Source: Levilactobacillus lanxiensis
Lineage (GTDB): Bacteria > Bacillota > Bacilli > Lactobacillales > Lactobacillaceae
Assembly (NCBI RefSeq): GCF_016861655.1
Contig: NZ_BOLN01000009.1
Location: forward strand, 62,001-126,000
Direction of reading: 5' to 3'
DNA: 64,000 bases
Shown here one piece after another: positions 1 to 9,373 of the stretch (within the stretch, counting starts at the first letter, position 1; the number at the start of each line of letters is the position of its first letter). The position numbers and the translations under genes were made by a program. Under the pieces are notes generated by a model, which saw nothing but the letters and a program-made list of their open reading frames with translations, had not been told where the DNA came from and made no database searches.

Positions 1-1
1 A

Positions 2-376
2 ACTAGTCGCAAGCGTCGGGTCAAGAAGAATATTGAATCCGGTGTTGCACACATCCATGCTACGTTTAACAACACATTAGTTATGATCACTGACGTTCAA
101 GGGAACGCTATTGCTTGGTCATCAGCTGGTGCCTTAGGGTTCAAGGGTAGTCGGAAGTCAACGCCATTTGCTGCACAAATGGCCGCTGAAGCCGCTGCTA
201 AAGCATCACAAGAACACGGTGTTAAGTCCGTTGAAGTTGCTGTCAAGGGTCCTGGTTCAGGACGTGAAGCTGCTATCCGGGCAATCCAAGCTGCTGGTAT
301 CGAAGTTACGGCTATTCGTGACGTTACGCCAGTGCCTCATAATGGTACTCGTCCTCCAAAGCGCCGTCGGGTTTAA
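2..376 (+). CDS. rpsK: 30S ribosomal protein S11 (5' partial)
   Basis: Part of the platform of the 30S subunit, near the mRNA exit channel. The reading frame is open from base 2 and gives 124 residues before the stop. The family is about 129 residues, so only the first few are outside the window. The visible start reads [20 protein letters not shown], which is typical S11, and the C-terminal region with [11 protein letters not shown] is intact. An internal ATG at 83 is not the true start. It is followed at 87 bases by rpoA, the usual order in Firmicutes. Confidence 0.97.
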   Translation, partial: TSRKRRVKKNIESGVAHIHATFNNTLVMITDVQGNAIAWSSAGALGFKGSRKSTPFAAQMAAEAAAKASQEHGVKSVEVAVKGPGSGREAAIRAIQAAGIEVTAIRDVTPVPHNGTRPPKRRRV

Positions 377-463
377 CGTGAGCGTTTCATTAATGAGGGC
401 AACCTTCATGATGGGATTGACTTATAGGAGCTCAACGCGGTTTGAAAGGGGTAAACGATAAGA

Positions 464-1414
464 ATGATTGAATTTGAAAAGCCTAACATTCATAAAATTG
501 ACGAAAGTAGCAACTACGGTAAGTTTGTTGTTGAACCGTTGGAACGTGGTTACGGGACAACGCTTGGCAACTCCTTACGTCGGATTCTGCTTTCATCATT
601 ACCTGGTGCAGCTGTTACCAGCATTCAAATCGACGGGGTTCTGCATGAGTTTTCGACTGTCGAAGGAGTCGTAGAAGACGTCACGCAAATCATCTTGAAC
701 GTTAAGAAGATTGCGCTGAAGTTAAACGGTGCCGACGATCAGGAAGAAACAATGGAGATCAACGTTAAGGGACCTGCTCAAATCACCGCTGGTGATATTG
801 TTGCTGGTGCCGACGTTGACGTTTTGAACCCAGATCTGTACATTGCTACAGTTGCAGATGGGGCAACGTTCCACATGCGAATGACTGCAGACAAGGGCCG
901 GGGATATGTCTCTGCTGACGAGAACAAAACTCGTAACACAGATATGCCAATTGGTGTCTTAGCTGTGGATTCCATTTACACCCCAATCGAACGGGTTAAC
1001 TACCAAGTAGAGAATGCACGGGTTGGCCAACGGGCTGACTATGATAAATTGACCCTGGATGTTTGGACGAATGGTTCAATTAATCCAAGCGAAGCCATTG
1101 CTCTGGCTGCAAAGATCTTGACCGAACATTTGGCTATGTTTGTCGACCTGACTGACGAAGCTAAGAATGCGGAAATCATGGTTGAAAAGGAAGAAACTCA
1201 CAAGGAAAAGATGCTTGAGATGACCATCGAAGAGCTCGACTTGTCCGTTCGTTCTTACAACTGCTTGAAGCGTGCTGGTATCAACACGGTCCAAGAATTG
1301 AACAACAAGACTGAAGCAGACATGATGAAGGTTCGTAACTTGGGTCGCAAGTCCCTTGAAGAAGTTAAGGCTAAGTTAGCTGACTTAGGTTTGTCACTTC
1401 GGAAGGAAGACTAA
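464..1414 (+). CDS. rpoA: DNA-directed RNA polymerase subunit alpha
   Basis: Alpha subunit of RNA polymerase, 316 residues, full length for the family. The N-terminal assembly domain (about residues 1-230) carries the [20 protein letters not shown] signature that contacts beta and beta'. A flexible acidic linker (EKEETHKEK) leads to the C-terminal domain (about 245-316) with helix-hairpin-helix repeats ([25 protein letters not shown]) that bind UP elements and activators. It lies between rpsK and rplQ in the alpha operon and is probably co-transcribed with both. Confidence 0.98.
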   Translation: MIEFEKPNIHKIDESSNYGKFVVEPLERGYGTTLGNSLRRILLSSLPGAAVTSIQIDGVLHEFSTVEGVVEDVTQIILNVKKIALKLNGADDQEETMEINVKGPAQITAGDIVAGADVDVLNPDLYIATVADGATFHMRMTADKGRGYVSADENKTRNTDMPIGVLAVDSIYTPIERVNYQVENARVGQRADYDKLTLDVWTNGSINPSEAIALAAKILTEHLAMFVDLTDEAKNAEIMVEKEETHKEKMLEMTIEELDLSVRSYNCLKRAGINTVQELNNKTEADMMKVRNLGRKSLEEVKAKLADLGLSLRKED

Positions 1415-1444
1415 TTTTAGACACTCAAAGGAGGGTTTCTGGTT

Positions 1445-1828
1445 ATGAGTTACCGTAAATTACAACGGACTAGTTCTCAACGTCGTGCCTTATTACGCGA
1501 TTTGACCACTAGTTTAATCTTGAACGGCCGCATCGAAACGACCGAAGCACGCGCTAAGGAAGTTCGCAAGACGGCTGACCAAATGATTACCTTGGGTAAG
1601 CAAGGCGACTTACACGCTCGTCGTCAAGCCGCTGCTTTCATCCGTAACGTTGTTGCAGATGTTAAAGAAGATGGCGATGATGTCGTTGTCACTAGTGCTT
1701 TACAAAAGGTATTTAGCGAATTGGCTCCTAAGTACGCTGATCGTAACGGTGGTTACACGCGTATCTTGAAGACGATGCCTCGTCGCGGTGATGGCGCTGC
1801 TATGGCCATCTTGGAATTTGTTGACTAG
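1445..1828 (+). CDS. rplQ: 50S ribosomal protein L17
   Basis: Large-subunit ribosomal protein located near the peptide exit tunnel, 127 residues as expected in bacilli. It begins [20 protein letters not shown] and carries the basic N-terminal region and [12 protein letters not shown] segment of the family. A strong AAAGGAGG ribosome binding site lies at 1428-1435, about 9 bases before the ATG. It is the last gene of the ribosomal protein cluster here. No clear terminator is visible between it and the ECF genes. Confidence 0.98.
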   Translation: MSYRKLQRTSSQRRALLRDLTTSLILNGRIETTEARAKEVRKTADQMITLGKQGDLHARRQAAAFIRNVVADVKEDGDDVVVTSALQKVFSELAPKYADRNGGYTRILKTMPRRGDGAAMAILEFVD

Positions 1829-2151
1829 TTTTAGTTAGACAATTCAAGGAGTGATCACGTCCTTAAACGTGGTGAATCGGTTACAAATTAATCACTAGAA
1901 CTATGTGGTATAGAGCGCTACGATGATGGGGAATTCTTTCCGAGTCTAGCTTGAATGGGGGCATCTGCCTCAGCGCCGCTGGTTTGTTAGTGATTTTTTT
2001 TGTGCCGATTTTTTGCGTTCTCGGGATTTTTGGGTGCGTGGTGACGGGGGCTTTCACAATCTGGTAACAAAACTGGCGGAACACTTCGGTATTGTCCAAA
2101 ACTTTGATATAATTAGCGGTGACTTTTTCACTAGGAGAATTAATAACGCGG
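1829..2151 (+). promoter_or_regulatory. Intergenic region with extended -10 promoter for the ECF operon
   Basis: This 323-base gap has no convincing gene. An extended -10 element (TGATATAAT, 2105-2113) lies 38 bases before the ecfA1 start, with only a weak -35 (TTCGGT, 2085-2090). The T-rich stretch near 1989-2010 is not preceded by a good hairpin, so I cannot place a terminator for rplQ. Read-through from the ribosomal cluster into the ECF genes is therefore possible. Confidence 0.5.
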
Positions 2152-2988
2152 ATGGCAAATATCATTGAAGTGAAGCATCTTTCATATAAATATGGCGAAG
2201 AACAACAGCCGGCGTTAAAGGACGTTAGTTTCGACGTACACGCCGGTGAATGGTTAGCCATTGTCGGACACAACGGTAGTGGCAAATCGACCTTAGCGAA
2301 GTCCCTAGACGGTTTATTGCCATTCACTGAAGGTACCGTCACCGTGGATGGCGTTCAACTCACACCAGAAACCGTATGGGACGTGCGCAGCAAAATTGGC
2401 ATGATTTTTCAAAATCCTGACAATCAGTTCGTTGGTGCAACCGTTGAGGATGATGTTGCCTTCGGCCTGGAAAACCGGCAGACGCCACGTTCTGCAATGC
2501 TGCCCCGGGTTAAGGCGGCACTCGCTGAGGTTGGCATGGCTGAGTTTGCACAACGGGAGCCCAGTTCACTGTCTGGTGGGCAGAAACAACGGGTGGCATT
2601 AGCAGGTATCGTGGCCATTGCGCCGGAAATTTTGATTTTGGACGAAGCAACCAGCATGTTGGATCCCCAGGGACGAAGCGACATGTTGGCGCTGGTACGT
2701 CAGCTACGGGAACGTCAGCATTTAACGGTTATTTCTATCACGCACGATATTGACGAAGCGGCCGGCGCTGACCGTATTTTGGTGATTGACGATGGGCAGC
2801 TAATTGAAGAGGCGCAGCCGGCGACAATTTTTGCGCGGGGAGAAGGTCTCGTTGAGATGGGGCTTGATCTACCGTTTACGGCTAAGTTAAAACAGGCCTT
2901 GCAACAGCGCGGTATCACCCCGCCAGCGGGATATCAAACGACGGCGGAAATGGAGGAATGGTTGTGGCAATCTCTTTCGAACACGTAA
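2152..2988 (+). CDS. ecfA1: ECF transporter energy module ATPase A1
   Basis: One of the two ATP-binding subunits shared by the vitamin and cofactor ECF transporters. It works at the inner face of the membrane with EcfA2, EcfT and exchangeable substrate-binding S subunits. The 278-residue protein shows Walker A (GHNGSGKST), the ABC signature ([13 protein letters not shown]) and Walker B ([12 protein letters not shown]). I start it at ATG 2152: the frame is open back to 2119, but the extended -10 promoter at 2105-2113 would put the transcript start after that. Its ribosome binding site AGGAGA at 2133-2138 is slightly distant. It overlaps ecfA2. Confidence 0.95.
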   Translation: MANIIEVKHLSYKYGEEQQPALKDVSFDVHAGEWLAIVGHNGSGKSTLAKSLDGLLPFTEGTVTVDGVQLTPETVWDVRSKIGMIFQNPDNQFVGATVEDDVAFGLENRQTPRSAMLPRVKAALAEVGMAEFAQREPSSLSGGQKQRVALAGIVAIAPEILILDEATSMLDPQGRSDMLALVRQLRERQHLTVISITHDIDEAAGADRILVIDDGQLIEEAQPATIFARGEGLVEMGLDLPFTAKLKQALQQRGITPPAGYQTTAEMEEWLWQSLSNT

Positions 2989-3836
2989 CCTATACGTACC
3001 AGGCTGGCACACCCATGGCCCACACCGCCATCGAGGACGTGTCCTTCTCGGTGCCTGATCACGGCTATCTCGCCATCATTGGGCATACCGGGAGTGGCAA
3101 ATCGACGTTGATTCAGCAGTTGAATGCGTTGTTTAAACCCACTGCCGGAGAGATTCACGTGGATGATTTCACCGTGACACCGAGCACGACTAACGCGGAC
3201 CTCAAGCCGCTGCGGCAACACGTGGGTATGGTGTTTCAGTTTCCCGAAAGCCAGTTGTTTGAGGAGACCATTCGCAAGGATATTGCCTTTGGTCCCCAAA
3301 ACTTTGGCATGAGCGAGGCGGACGCCAATGCGTTGGCCGACGAAATGTTAACCACGGTGGGGCTCGATGCGAGTTATGCCGAGCGGTCACCGTTTGAGCT
3401 TTCTGGTGGACAGATGCGCCGGGTCGCCATTGCCGGTGTTTTGGCGATGCGGCCGCAAGTGTTGGTGTTAGATGAGCCAACTGCGGGACTCGATCCTCAG
3501 GGGCGGCAGGCGATGATGGCGTTGTTTGAGCGGCTTCACCGGGAGCAGGGGCTAACGATTGTATTGGTCACCCATCAGATGGAGGATGTCGCGCAGTACG
3601 CCGAGCAGGTCGCTGTCATGCGGGAAGGTAAGCTCGTGAAGTTTGGTCAGCCTCGGGAGGTCTTTGCGGATTCCGAGTGGCTCCGGGCCAATCAATTGGA
3701 TGTTCCCCGAGCGGCCCAGTTTGCGCAACGTTTGGCTCAGCGAGGGGTAACTTGGGAACACTTACCGTTGACCGCCGAACAGTTAGCCGATCAGATTGCG
3801 GCACAGTGGCCAGCAAAGGGGGCCGACCATGTCTAA
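2964..3836 (+). CDS. ecfA2: ECF transporter energy module ATPase A2
   Basis: Second ATPase of the ECF energy module. Visible motifs are Walker A (GHTGSGKST), the signature [13 protein letters not shown], Walker B ([12 protein letters not shown]) and the switch histidine (VTHQMEDV). I place the start at GTG 2964 because the GGAGG at 2952-2956 is then 7 bases away. An in-frame ATG at 2958 would sit almost on the ribosome binding site. The first 25 bases overlap the 3' end of ecfA1, which suggests translational coupling and 1:1 synthesis. Confidence 0.94.
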   Translation: MAISFEHVTYTYQAGTPMAHTAIEDVSFSVPDHGYLAIIGHTGSGKSTLIQQLNALFKPTAGEIHVDDFTVTPSTTNADLKPLRQHVGMVFQFPESQLFEETIRKDIAFGPQNFGMSEADANALADEMLTTVGLDASYAERSPFELSGGQMRRVAIAGVLAMRPQVLVLDEPTAGLDPQGRQAMMALFERLHREQGLTIVLVTHQMEDVAQYAEQVAVMREGKLVKFGQPREVFADSEWLRANQLDVPRAAQFAQRLAQRGVTWEHLPLTAEQLADQIAAQWPAKGADHV

Positions 3837-4629
3837 ATTTATTTTTGGGCGGTACTTGCCATTAAATTCGGTCGTTCATCGGCTGGATCCCCGAGCGAAG
3901 CTGATGCTGAGTTTCTGCTATATCATTTTAGTTTTCCTCGCGAACAATCCCCTGAGTTATGCCATTCTAATTGCGCTGACGATTGGGTCGATCCTCGCGT
4001 CTAAAATTAGTTTAGGTTTCTTCTTGCGGGGGATTCGGCCACTACTGTGGTTGATCGTCTTTACCGTCGTTTTACAGCTATTGTTCAGTCCTGTCGGCGG
4101 CCAGACGTACTTCCACTGGGCCTTTATTAATGTGACCCAGTTTGGCCTGGTCAATGCGGGATTTATTTTTATTCGGTTTTTGCTCATTATTATGATGTCG
4201 ACCTTGCTGACGTTATCGACGCAGCCCCTGGATATTGCGACCGGACTGGCTTCCTTGATGAAGCCCTTACGGTGGATTCGGGTGCCCGTCGATACGTTAG
4301 CCATGATGCTGTCAATTGCGCTACGGTTCGTGCCAACGCTGATGGACGAGGCCGAGAAAATTATGAATGCGCAGCGTGCCCGGGGCGTGGACTTTGGCGA
4401 GGGTGGTCTATTTAAACAGGCCAAGTCCCTGATTCCATTGATGGTGCCTCTGTTTATGAGTGCCTTTAACCGGGCCGAAGACCTCTCGACGGCGATGGAA
4501 GCGCGGGGATATCAGGACAGCGAGCACCGCACGCAGTATCGTATTTTAACGTGGCAGAAGCGGGATACGATCACGTGGTTATTATTTTTACTTGGATTTG
4601 CGGCGATTCTCGCTTGTCGTCGTTGGTAG
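3829..4629 (+). CDS. ecfT: ECF transporter transmembrane scaffold protein T
   Basis: Membrane component that couples ATP hydrolysis by EcfA1/A2 to tilting of the S subunit. It is 266 residues, with an N-terminal hydrophobic block (about 20-120) and a cytoplasmic coupling region. Two Ala-Arg-Gly motifs in the coupling helices are visible ([10 protein letters not shown] and AMEARGYQ); these dock into the ATPase grooves. The start is ATG 3829, which overlaps the ecfA2 stop in ATGTCTAA and has a GGGGG-type ribosome binding site. The gene for an S subunit is not in this window, so the substrate is not defined here. Confidence 0.95.
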   Translation: MSKFIFGRYLPLNSVVHRLDPRAKLMLSFCYIILVFLANNPLSYAILIALTIGSILASKISLGFFLRGIRPLLWLIVFTVVLQLLFSPVGGQTYFHWAFINVTQFGLVNAGFIFIRFLLIIMMSTLLTLSTQPLDIATGLASLMKPLRWIRVPVDTLAMMLSIALRFVPTLMDEAEKIMNAQRARGVDFGEGGLFKQAKSLIPLMVPLFMSAFNRAEDLSTAMEARGYQDSEHRTQYRILTWQKRDTITWLLFLLGFAAILACRRW

Positions 4630-4638
4630 GAGGACCTG

Positions 4639-5436
4639 ATGCAACGTTATAAAGTAACTTTTATGTATGATGGGACTGACTTCGCTGGTTTCCAGCGGCA
4701 GCCGCACAAACGCACGGTGGAGAGCGTGCTGACGAAGGTCATCAACAAAATGGCCAAAAATCCCACGCCCGCCATCGTCATCTACGGGTCAGGGCGGACC
4801 GACGCTGGGGTCCATGCCTTGGCGCAGGTGGCCCATTTCGACTTTCCCTTTGACATTCCCGCGGAGAATATGCGCAAGGGCTTAAACAGCATGTTACCGA
4901 TGGATATGGAGGTCACCAAGGTCGAGTTGGCCGCACCAGACTTCCATGCTCGCTACAATGTCTCAGGCAAGCGGTATCTTTACCGGATGGACATGGGGGA
5001 GTTCCGCAACCCGTTCAAACGAAATTACACCGGCCAATGGAAATTTCCCGTTGACCTGGAAAAAATTAAGCTTGCCTTGGCAGATTTAACTGGGGAGCAT
5101 GATTTCACCAGTTTTGTGGCCTCTGGAGCGCAGACACGAACCTTTGTCCGGACCATTTACGAGGCGACTTGCCACATCGATCAGGCCAACAATGAATTAG
5201 TCTTTGAATTTTATGGCAATGGCTTCATGTACAATCAGGTCCGGATCATGGTCGGCGTCCTGGTCGAAATCGGCTCTGGGACACGGCCCGTGCATGATAT
5301 TTTACGTCTGTACGAAGTCAAGGACCGCAAGCAGGCTCGGCGAACGGTCCCAGCGGCTGGACTATATTTGAAACACGTGTATTATCAAGGAGAGGACCCG
5401 GCGCATCCGACGAAATTACCCCAACATCAGCGGTAA
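4639..5436 (+). CDS. truA: tRNA pseudouridine(38-40) synthase TruA
   Basis: Converts uridines 38-40 in the tRNA anticodon arm to pseudouridine. The 265-residue protein has the family motif GSGRTDAGVHALAQ with catalytic Asp55, and a conserved C-terminal half (NGFMYNQVRIMVGVLVEIG). It starts 9 bases after ecfT with AGGAGG at 4628-4633. This position, between the ECF genes and rplM, is the usual one in bacilli. It is probably part of the ECF transcript. Confidence 0.96.
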   Translation: MQRYKVTFMYDGTDFAGFQRQPHKRTVESVLTKVINKMAKNPTPAIVIYGSGRTDAGVHALAQVAHFDFPFDIPAENMRKGLNSMLPMDMEVTKVELAAPDFHARYNVSGKRYLYRMDMGEFRNPFKRNYTGQWKFPVDLEKIKLALADLTGEHDFTSFVASGAQTRTFVRTIYEATCHIDQANNELVFEFYGNGFMYNQVRIMVGVLVEIGSGTRPVHDILRLYEVKDRKQARRTVPAAGLYLKHVYYQGEDPAHPTKLPQHQR

Positions 5437-5461
5437 ATTTCGTTCGGGGGACAAACAATCA

Positions 5462-5490
5462 TTGACTTTATGGGTAAAACTTTGTATTAT
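5462..5490 (+). promoter_or_regulatory. Promoter of the rplM-rpsI operon
   Basis: TTGACT at 5462-5467 and TATTAT at 5485-5490 are separated by exactly 17 bases. This is a good sigma-A match. It places the transcript start near 5497 and leaves an untranslated leader of about 78 bases before rplM. Confidence 0.75.
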
Positions 5491-5496
5491 GGTTAT

Positions 5497-5574
5497 TGGT
5501 ATTGTTTGCCCCACGATAAGCCCCGGAAAGTTTACTTGGTGTCAGACAAACACAGATTTATGGAGGAATTTAAC
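5497..5574 (+). promoter_or_regulatory. Ribosomal protein L13-type leader
   Basis: The untranslated stretch between the promoter and the rplM start can close on itself. TGTTTG (about 5505-5510) pairs with CAAACA (about 5548-5553), enclosing short GC-rich segments. Firmicutes commonly carry an L13-binding autoregulatory leader at this place (the Rfam L13 leader class). Position, length and the closing helix fit, but I have not aligned it to the model. The likely role is feedback control of rplM-rpsI by free L13. Confidence 0.55.
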
Positions 5575-6018
5575 GTGCGTACAACTTATATTGCAAAACC
5601 TAGCGATATTGATCGCAAATGGTACATTGTCGACGCAACCGACGTTAGTTTAGGTCGGCTTGCTTCAGTCGTTGCATCTGTATTACGTGGTAAGAACAAG
5701 CCAACGTTCACCCCTAACGTGGACACTGGTGATAACGTAATCATCATCAACGCTAGCAAAGTCGCTTTAACTGGCCGTAAGGCTACCGACAAGATTTACT
5801 ATCACCACACTGGTTTTCCTGGTGGCTTAAAGTCACGGACTGCCGGTAACTTCCGGGCCGAAAACCCAGAAAAGTTGATCGAAACTTCTGTACAAGGCAT
5901 GCTTCCTAAGAACTCCTTAGGTCACCAAATGGCATTGAAGCTTCACGTGTATGCTGGTGAAGACCACAAGCACGAAGCACAAAAGCCAGAAGTATTAGAC
6001 ATTACTAACCTTATCTAA
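5575..6018 (+). CDS. rplM: 50S ribosomal protein L13
   Basis: Early-assembling large-subunit protein, 147 residues, starting at GTG 5575 (product [20 protein letters not shown]). The frame is open upstream to 5470, but that start lies inside the promoter. GGAGG at 5563-5567 gives the proper distance to the GTG. The family core ([20 protein letters not shown] and the [13 protein letters not shown] segment) is complete. It is followed 14 bases later by rpsI, forming the universal L13-S9 pair. Confidence 0.97.
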   Translation: MRTTYIAKPSDIDRKWYIVDATDVSLGRLASVVASVLRGKNKPTFTPNVDTGDNVIIINASKVALTGRKATDKIYYHHTGFPGGLKSRTAGNFRAENPEKLIETSVQGMLPKNSLGHQMALKLHVYAGEDHKHEAQKPEVLDITNLI

Positions 6019-6032
6019 GGAGGAAAACCAAA

Positions 6033-6425
6033 TTGGCACAAGTTCAATATCGCGGCACTGGCCGTCGTAAAAACTCCTCTGCTCGTGTACGTTTAGTACC
6101 CGGCTCAGGCAAAATTGTTATGAACAACAAGGCAATCGAAGATTACATTCCATTCGCAAGTATTCGTGAAGTTGTCTTACAACCATTCAACGTTACGGAA
6201 ACGCTCGGTAACTATGATGCATTAGTTACTGTTCGTGGTGGTGGGTTCTCCGGTCAAGCCGGCGCAACTCGTCATGGGATCGCTCGGGCATTGCTCGAAG
6301 TTGACCCAGATTTCCGTGGTCCATTGAAGCGTGCGGGTCTCTTGACTCGTGACGCTCGTATGAAGGAACGGAAGAAGCCAGGTCTGAAGAAGGCACGTAA
6401 GGCTTCACAATTCTCAAAGCGTTAA
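6033..6425 (+). CDS. rpsI: 30S ribosomal protein S9
   Basis: Small-subunit protein whose C-terminal tail contacts P-site tRNA, 130 residues. It starts with TTG at 6033, behind GGAGG at 6020-6024. The N-terminal [19 protein letters not shown] and the basic tail ending [12 protein letters not shown] are typical of S9. The unusual TTG start may help balance synthesis with L13. The operon ends at the terminator just downstream. Confidence 0.97.
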   Translation: MAQVQYRGTGRRKNSSARVRLVPGSGKIVMNNKAIEDYIPFASIREVVLQPFNVTETLGNYDALVTVRGGGFSGQAGATRHGIARALLEVDPDFRGPLKRAGLLTRDARMKERKKPGLKKARKASQFSKR

Positions 6426-6447
6426 TATTTCGATATTTTCGATTTGG

Positions 6448-6482
6448 AAATCCTCACCATTCAGTTGGTGGGGATTTTTTTG
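6448..6482 (+). terminator. Terminator of rplM-rpsI
   Basis: AAATCCTCACC pairs with GGTGGGGATTT across an 8-base loop, and the stem runs into seven T's. It is a strong intrinsic terminator 22 bases after rpsI. Confidence 0.88.
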
Positions 6483-6613
6483 TGTCATGCGGGTGGTCAA
6501 CTGACTGGCGGCATTGCTATTTTAATGGCTTTTTGATAATATTAATCGAATGAAGTGTTGCTGGACATAATAATTTTGTTTTAATGGTGATTAAGCCGAC
6601 AACACAATGTGGC

Positions 6614-6619
6614 TATAAT
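6614..6619 (+). promoter_or_regulatory. -10 element for the small secreted protein gene
   Basis: TATAAT at 6614-6619 lies 20 bases before the start codon and just ahead of an AAGGAGGGG ribosome binding site. The -35 position holds TTAAGC (6591-6596), a weak match at 17-base spacing. Confidence 0.5.
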
Positions 6620-6639
6620 TAAACAAGGAGGGGATTTAG

Positions 6640-7107
6640 ATGCAAGTAAATTGGAAAAAGATGATGATTGGCATGGCCTTTATCCTGATTGGATTCGTGG
6701 GATTTACCACCACGGGGCAGGCGAAGACTACCTGGCACAAGGGAATCCCCCAAACTATTCGAGGAAATTGGCGTGAAGACAAGAAAGATTTACATAGAAC
6801 TGATCGACGCGTGGGCTATTTCTACCAGATCAATTCTAACGTCATCAAAGATGGGGACGTTAGTGGCTCGATGCCACAACGGTACAAGGAAATCAAACCG
6901 GCTTATCACCACAAGAAGGGGAGTAAGACCTACTACGTGAAGTCGACTGAGACCAAGTTTGATATTCTTTACTACCGGCGCTACACGAAGATCAGCAAGA
7001 ATAAGCTCGCCATTTACTGGTATGCCTATCAGTCCCAAGACTATGAGCATGGGGCATACACCCACTCGGAGAATCAAATTGTCGAGCACTTTCACCGCAA
7101 AGCCTAA
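6640..7107 (+). CDS. Small secreted protein of unknown function
   Basis: A 155-residue protein I cannot assign to a named family. Residues 1-28 form a clear signal peptide: positive MQVNWKK, a hydrophobic core and a TGQAK cleavage region. The mature part is strongly basic and rich in Tyr, His and Lys, with WHKGIPQTIRGNWR near the start. That layout is common in short secreted proteins of lactobacilli. There are no transmembrane segments after the signal and no cell-wall anchor, so export to the medium or electrostatic binding to the wall is likely. It has its own promoter and terminator and stands alone. Confidence 0.8.
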   Translation: MQVNWKKMMIGMAFILIGFVGFTTTGQAKTTWHKGIPQTIRGNWREDKKDLHRTDRRVGYFYQINSNVIKDGDVSGSMPQRYKEIKPAYHHKKGSKTYYVKSTETKFDILYYRRYTKISKNKLAIYWYAYQSQDYEHGAYTHSENQIVEHFHRKA

Positions 7108-7127
7108 TCGCAGTTAAGTTGTCGTTG

Positions 7128-7161
7128 TCCTCACCCGTTAGTTTGGTGGGGATTTTTTTTT
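7128..7161 (+). terminator. Terminator after the small secreted protein
   Basis: TCCTCACC (7128-7135) pairs with GGTGGGGA (7145-7152), followed by eight T's. The stem is nearly identical to that of the rpsI terminator 680 bases upstream. Confidence 0.88.
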
Positions 7162-7270
7162 ACGATGCAGTCAACCGTTCGGGAGGTCAGTAGCCTGACT
7201 GGAAATGGGTATTGTTTTCCCCGCGTGATTGTCTTAAGCTGGAGAGAATAGCGAATAGGAATGGGAAATC

Positions 7271-8623
7271 ATGGAAAAAATTACGCATTCAAGATTATTT
7301 GATACATTGTCGAAAAAGATGGTGTGGGGGTTCATCTTCCTGATTACGATTGGCACGGTGCTACTGAGTCTGCCTATCGCCACCAACGGGATGCGCGGCA
7401 CCGCCTTTATTAATACCTTATTTACGGCGACCTCGGCCACCTGTATTACCGGGCTCACGGTCGTTAACACGGCCGAACACTGGTCTTTTTTTGGTCAGGT
7501 GGTCATTTTGGGCCTGTCCGAAATTGGGGCCTTGGGGTACATGACCTTCGCTGTGCTCCTCTTTAACATCATTCGGCGCAATCTCGACCTGTCGACACAG
7601 CTGATGGTGAAGGAATCCCTGAACTTGGAAAATCTGAGCGATACCAAGAGCGTCATGAGATACGTTGTCGGCCTCTCTGCGCTCTTTCAACTCGGGGGCG
7701 CGTGTTTACTCACGTTTGACTTTATTCCGCGTTACGGGTGGAAACGGGGCCTGTATGCGTCGGTCTATCATGCGGTGATGTCATTTTGTAACGCCGGGTT
7801 CGATATTTTCGGGAACAGTCTAATGGGTTTTCGCGATGACTCCTACCTCCTGATTGTGACGATCATTCTGATCATTGGTGGGGGACTGGGCTTTTTGGTT
7901 TGGCGGGACCTCTTGCTGTACCATGAGCGCAAACGCCTGAGCCTGAACTCGAAGTTGACACTGGTCACGACCGGGACGCTGTTCGTCGTTGGGTTTGTGC
8001 TATTGCTGATTACGGAGCGGGACCTCTCGTTGCTGCCGAAGAACACGTCCTGGTTCAATCGGACGGTCAACACGCTATTTCTCAGTGTGACACCGCGGAC
8101 GGCGGGGCTGATTACCTTGCCAACCAATGACCTGCAGTCCGGGAGTATTTTCTTGATCATGATTCTGATGTTTGTCGGTGGGACGCCCGGATCGACCGCC
8201 GGGGGAATCAAGACCACCACGTTTGGGGTCTTGATGCTCCAGAGTATTGCGCAGTTACGGGGCAAGAAGGACGTTGAATTCAGTCACCGGCGCTTCAGTC
8301 AAACTAACATCAGTCGGGCGCTGTTACTGGTCTTCTTGGCCAGTGTTGTGATTGTCGTGGCCACGTTGATCTTGACGCAGACGGAGAAAATTCCGCGCGG
8401 CTTTGGGCTCGAATACATTGTGTTTGAAGTGCTATCGGCGTTTGGGACCGTGGGGCTGAGCCTGGGCTTGACCCCGCATCTAACGGTGATCGGCAAACTC
8501 GTCATTATGATGTTAATGTTTGTCGGCCGGGTCGGCATTTTCACGTCGCTGTACTCGCTGTCTAAGCGGCAGACTAAGGTCAACCAGATTCGTTATCCAG
8601 AGGAAAACATTTTAATTGGTTAG
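7271..8623 (+). CDS. ktrB: Potassium uptake channel subunit KtrB/TrkH family
   Basis: Membrane pore of a Ktr-type K+ uptake system, 450 residues with four pore-loop repeats. The selectivity-filter loops are visible in order: TSATCITGLTV (about residue 55), FCNAGFDIFG, TPRTAGLIT and SAFGTVGLS. The GGTPGSTAGGIKTTT segment is the intramembrane gating loop characteristic of the family. The gene for its cytoplasmic RCK partner follows 12 bases later, so the pair is an operon. The first filter loop reads CITG, where VTG is more usual, but the filter glycine is kept. Confidence 0.94.
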   Translation: MEKITHSRLFDTLSKKMVWGFIFLITIGTVLLSLPIATNGMRGTAFINTLFTATSATCITGLTVVNTAEHWSFFGQVVILGLSEIGALGYMTFAVLLFNIIRRNLDLSTQLMVKESLNLENLSDTKSVMRYVVGLSALFQLGGACLLTFDFIPRYGWKRGLYASVYHAVMSFCNAGFDIFGNSLMGFRDDSYLLIVTIILIIGGGLGFLVWRDLLLYHERKRLSLNSKLTLVTTGTLFVVGFVLLLITERDLSLLPKNTSWFNRTVNTLFLSVTPRTAGLITLPTNDLQSGSIFLIMILMFVGGTPGSTAGGIKTTTFGVLMLQSIAQLRGKKDVEFSHRRFSQTNISRALLLVFLASVVIVVATLILTQTEKIPRGFGLEYIVFEVLSAFGTVGLSLGLTPHLTVIGKLVIMMLMFVGRVGIFTSLYSLSKRQTKVNQIRYPEENILIG

Positions 8624-8635
8624 GAAGGTTTTACC

Positions 8636-9301
8636 ATGACAAAGAAAAGTTTTGCGGTCCTGGGGCTCGGCCGGTTTGGCCAGAGTGTCGTGCAAACACT
8701 GGTGGAGGCCCATCAGGACGTGCTCGCGGTGGACGTTCGTGAGGCGCCGGTCAATGAAATGATGGACATTGCCACGCAGACCCTGATTGCGGATACGCGC
8801 GATGAGGACGTCTTGCGCGGGCTGAACATCGACACCTTTGATTACGTCATCGTCGGCATCGGCAATAACATGGAGGCCAGCATCTTGACGACCATGTTGA
8901 CCAAGGAGCTGGGTGCCCAGAAGGTGATTGCCAAGGCCGAAACCAGCGACCATGGCCGTGTGTTAAAGCGTGTGGGGGCGGATCAGGTGATTTTCCCCGA
9001 GCGCGACATGGGGCACAGCATCGTCCGCAAACTCCTGTCGAATCACATTTTAAACTTCATTGACCTGAGTGATGAATACACGCTGGCCGAAGTGGTGATC
9101 ACCGACCCGAACTTTGTGAATCAGGACCTGGTCAAATTAAACCTGCGGCAGCGCTTTGATTTGACCGTGATTGCGATTCAACACGGTCACGCCATCAACA
9201 TTTCCCCGCAGCCCACGGACATCGTGCAGCTGCATGACGTGCTGACGGTCGTTGGGCCTATTGCGAACGTTGAGAAATTAGATGAGACGTTAAAAAAATA
9301 G
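8636..9301 (+). CDS. ktrA: Potassium uptake regulatory subunit KtrA/TrkA
   Basis: Cytoplasmic gating ring for KtrB, 221 residues. The N-terminal RCK-N domain has a Rossmann nucleotide motif GLGRFGQS followed by an acidic residue at the end of the second strand (VDVRE). It binds ATP/ADP or NAD(H). The C-terminal RCK-C domain (about 140-221) is the place where c-di-AMP binds in related proteins; that role is inferred from the family. It starts 12 bases after ktrB with GGAAGG and ends at a strong bidirectional terminator. Confidence 0.94.
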   Translation: MTKKSFAVLGLGRFGQSVVQTLVEAHQDVLAVDVREAPVNEMMDIATQTLIADTRDEDVLRGLNIDTFDYVIVGIGNNMEASILTTMLTKELGAQKVIAKAETSDHGRVLKRVGADQVIFPERDMGHSIVRKLLSNHILNFIDLSDEYTLAEVVITDPNFVNQDLVKLNLRQRFDLTVIAIQHGHAINISPQPTDIVQLHDVLTVVGPIANVEKLDETLKK

Positions 9302-9313
9302 CCTTATATATAG

Positions 9314-9366
9314 AAAAGTCACGTGTCAAATAACCGGTTAGCGGCTATTTGATACGTGACTTTTTT
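9314..9366. terminator. Bidirectional terminator between ktrA and asnA
   Basis: A long hairpin pairs AAAAGTCACGTGTCAAATA with TATTTGATACGTGACTTTT around a small CCG/CGG-capped loop. T-runs follow on both strands. It serves the convergent ktrBA and asnA transcripts. Confidence 0.9.
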
Positions 9367-9373
9367 AATTGGC

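Noticed and set aside
1881-2342. A 153-codon minus-strand frame opposite ecfA1
   Set aside because: It overlaps the conserved ecfA1 start, has no ribosome binding site, and the protein does not resemble any family.
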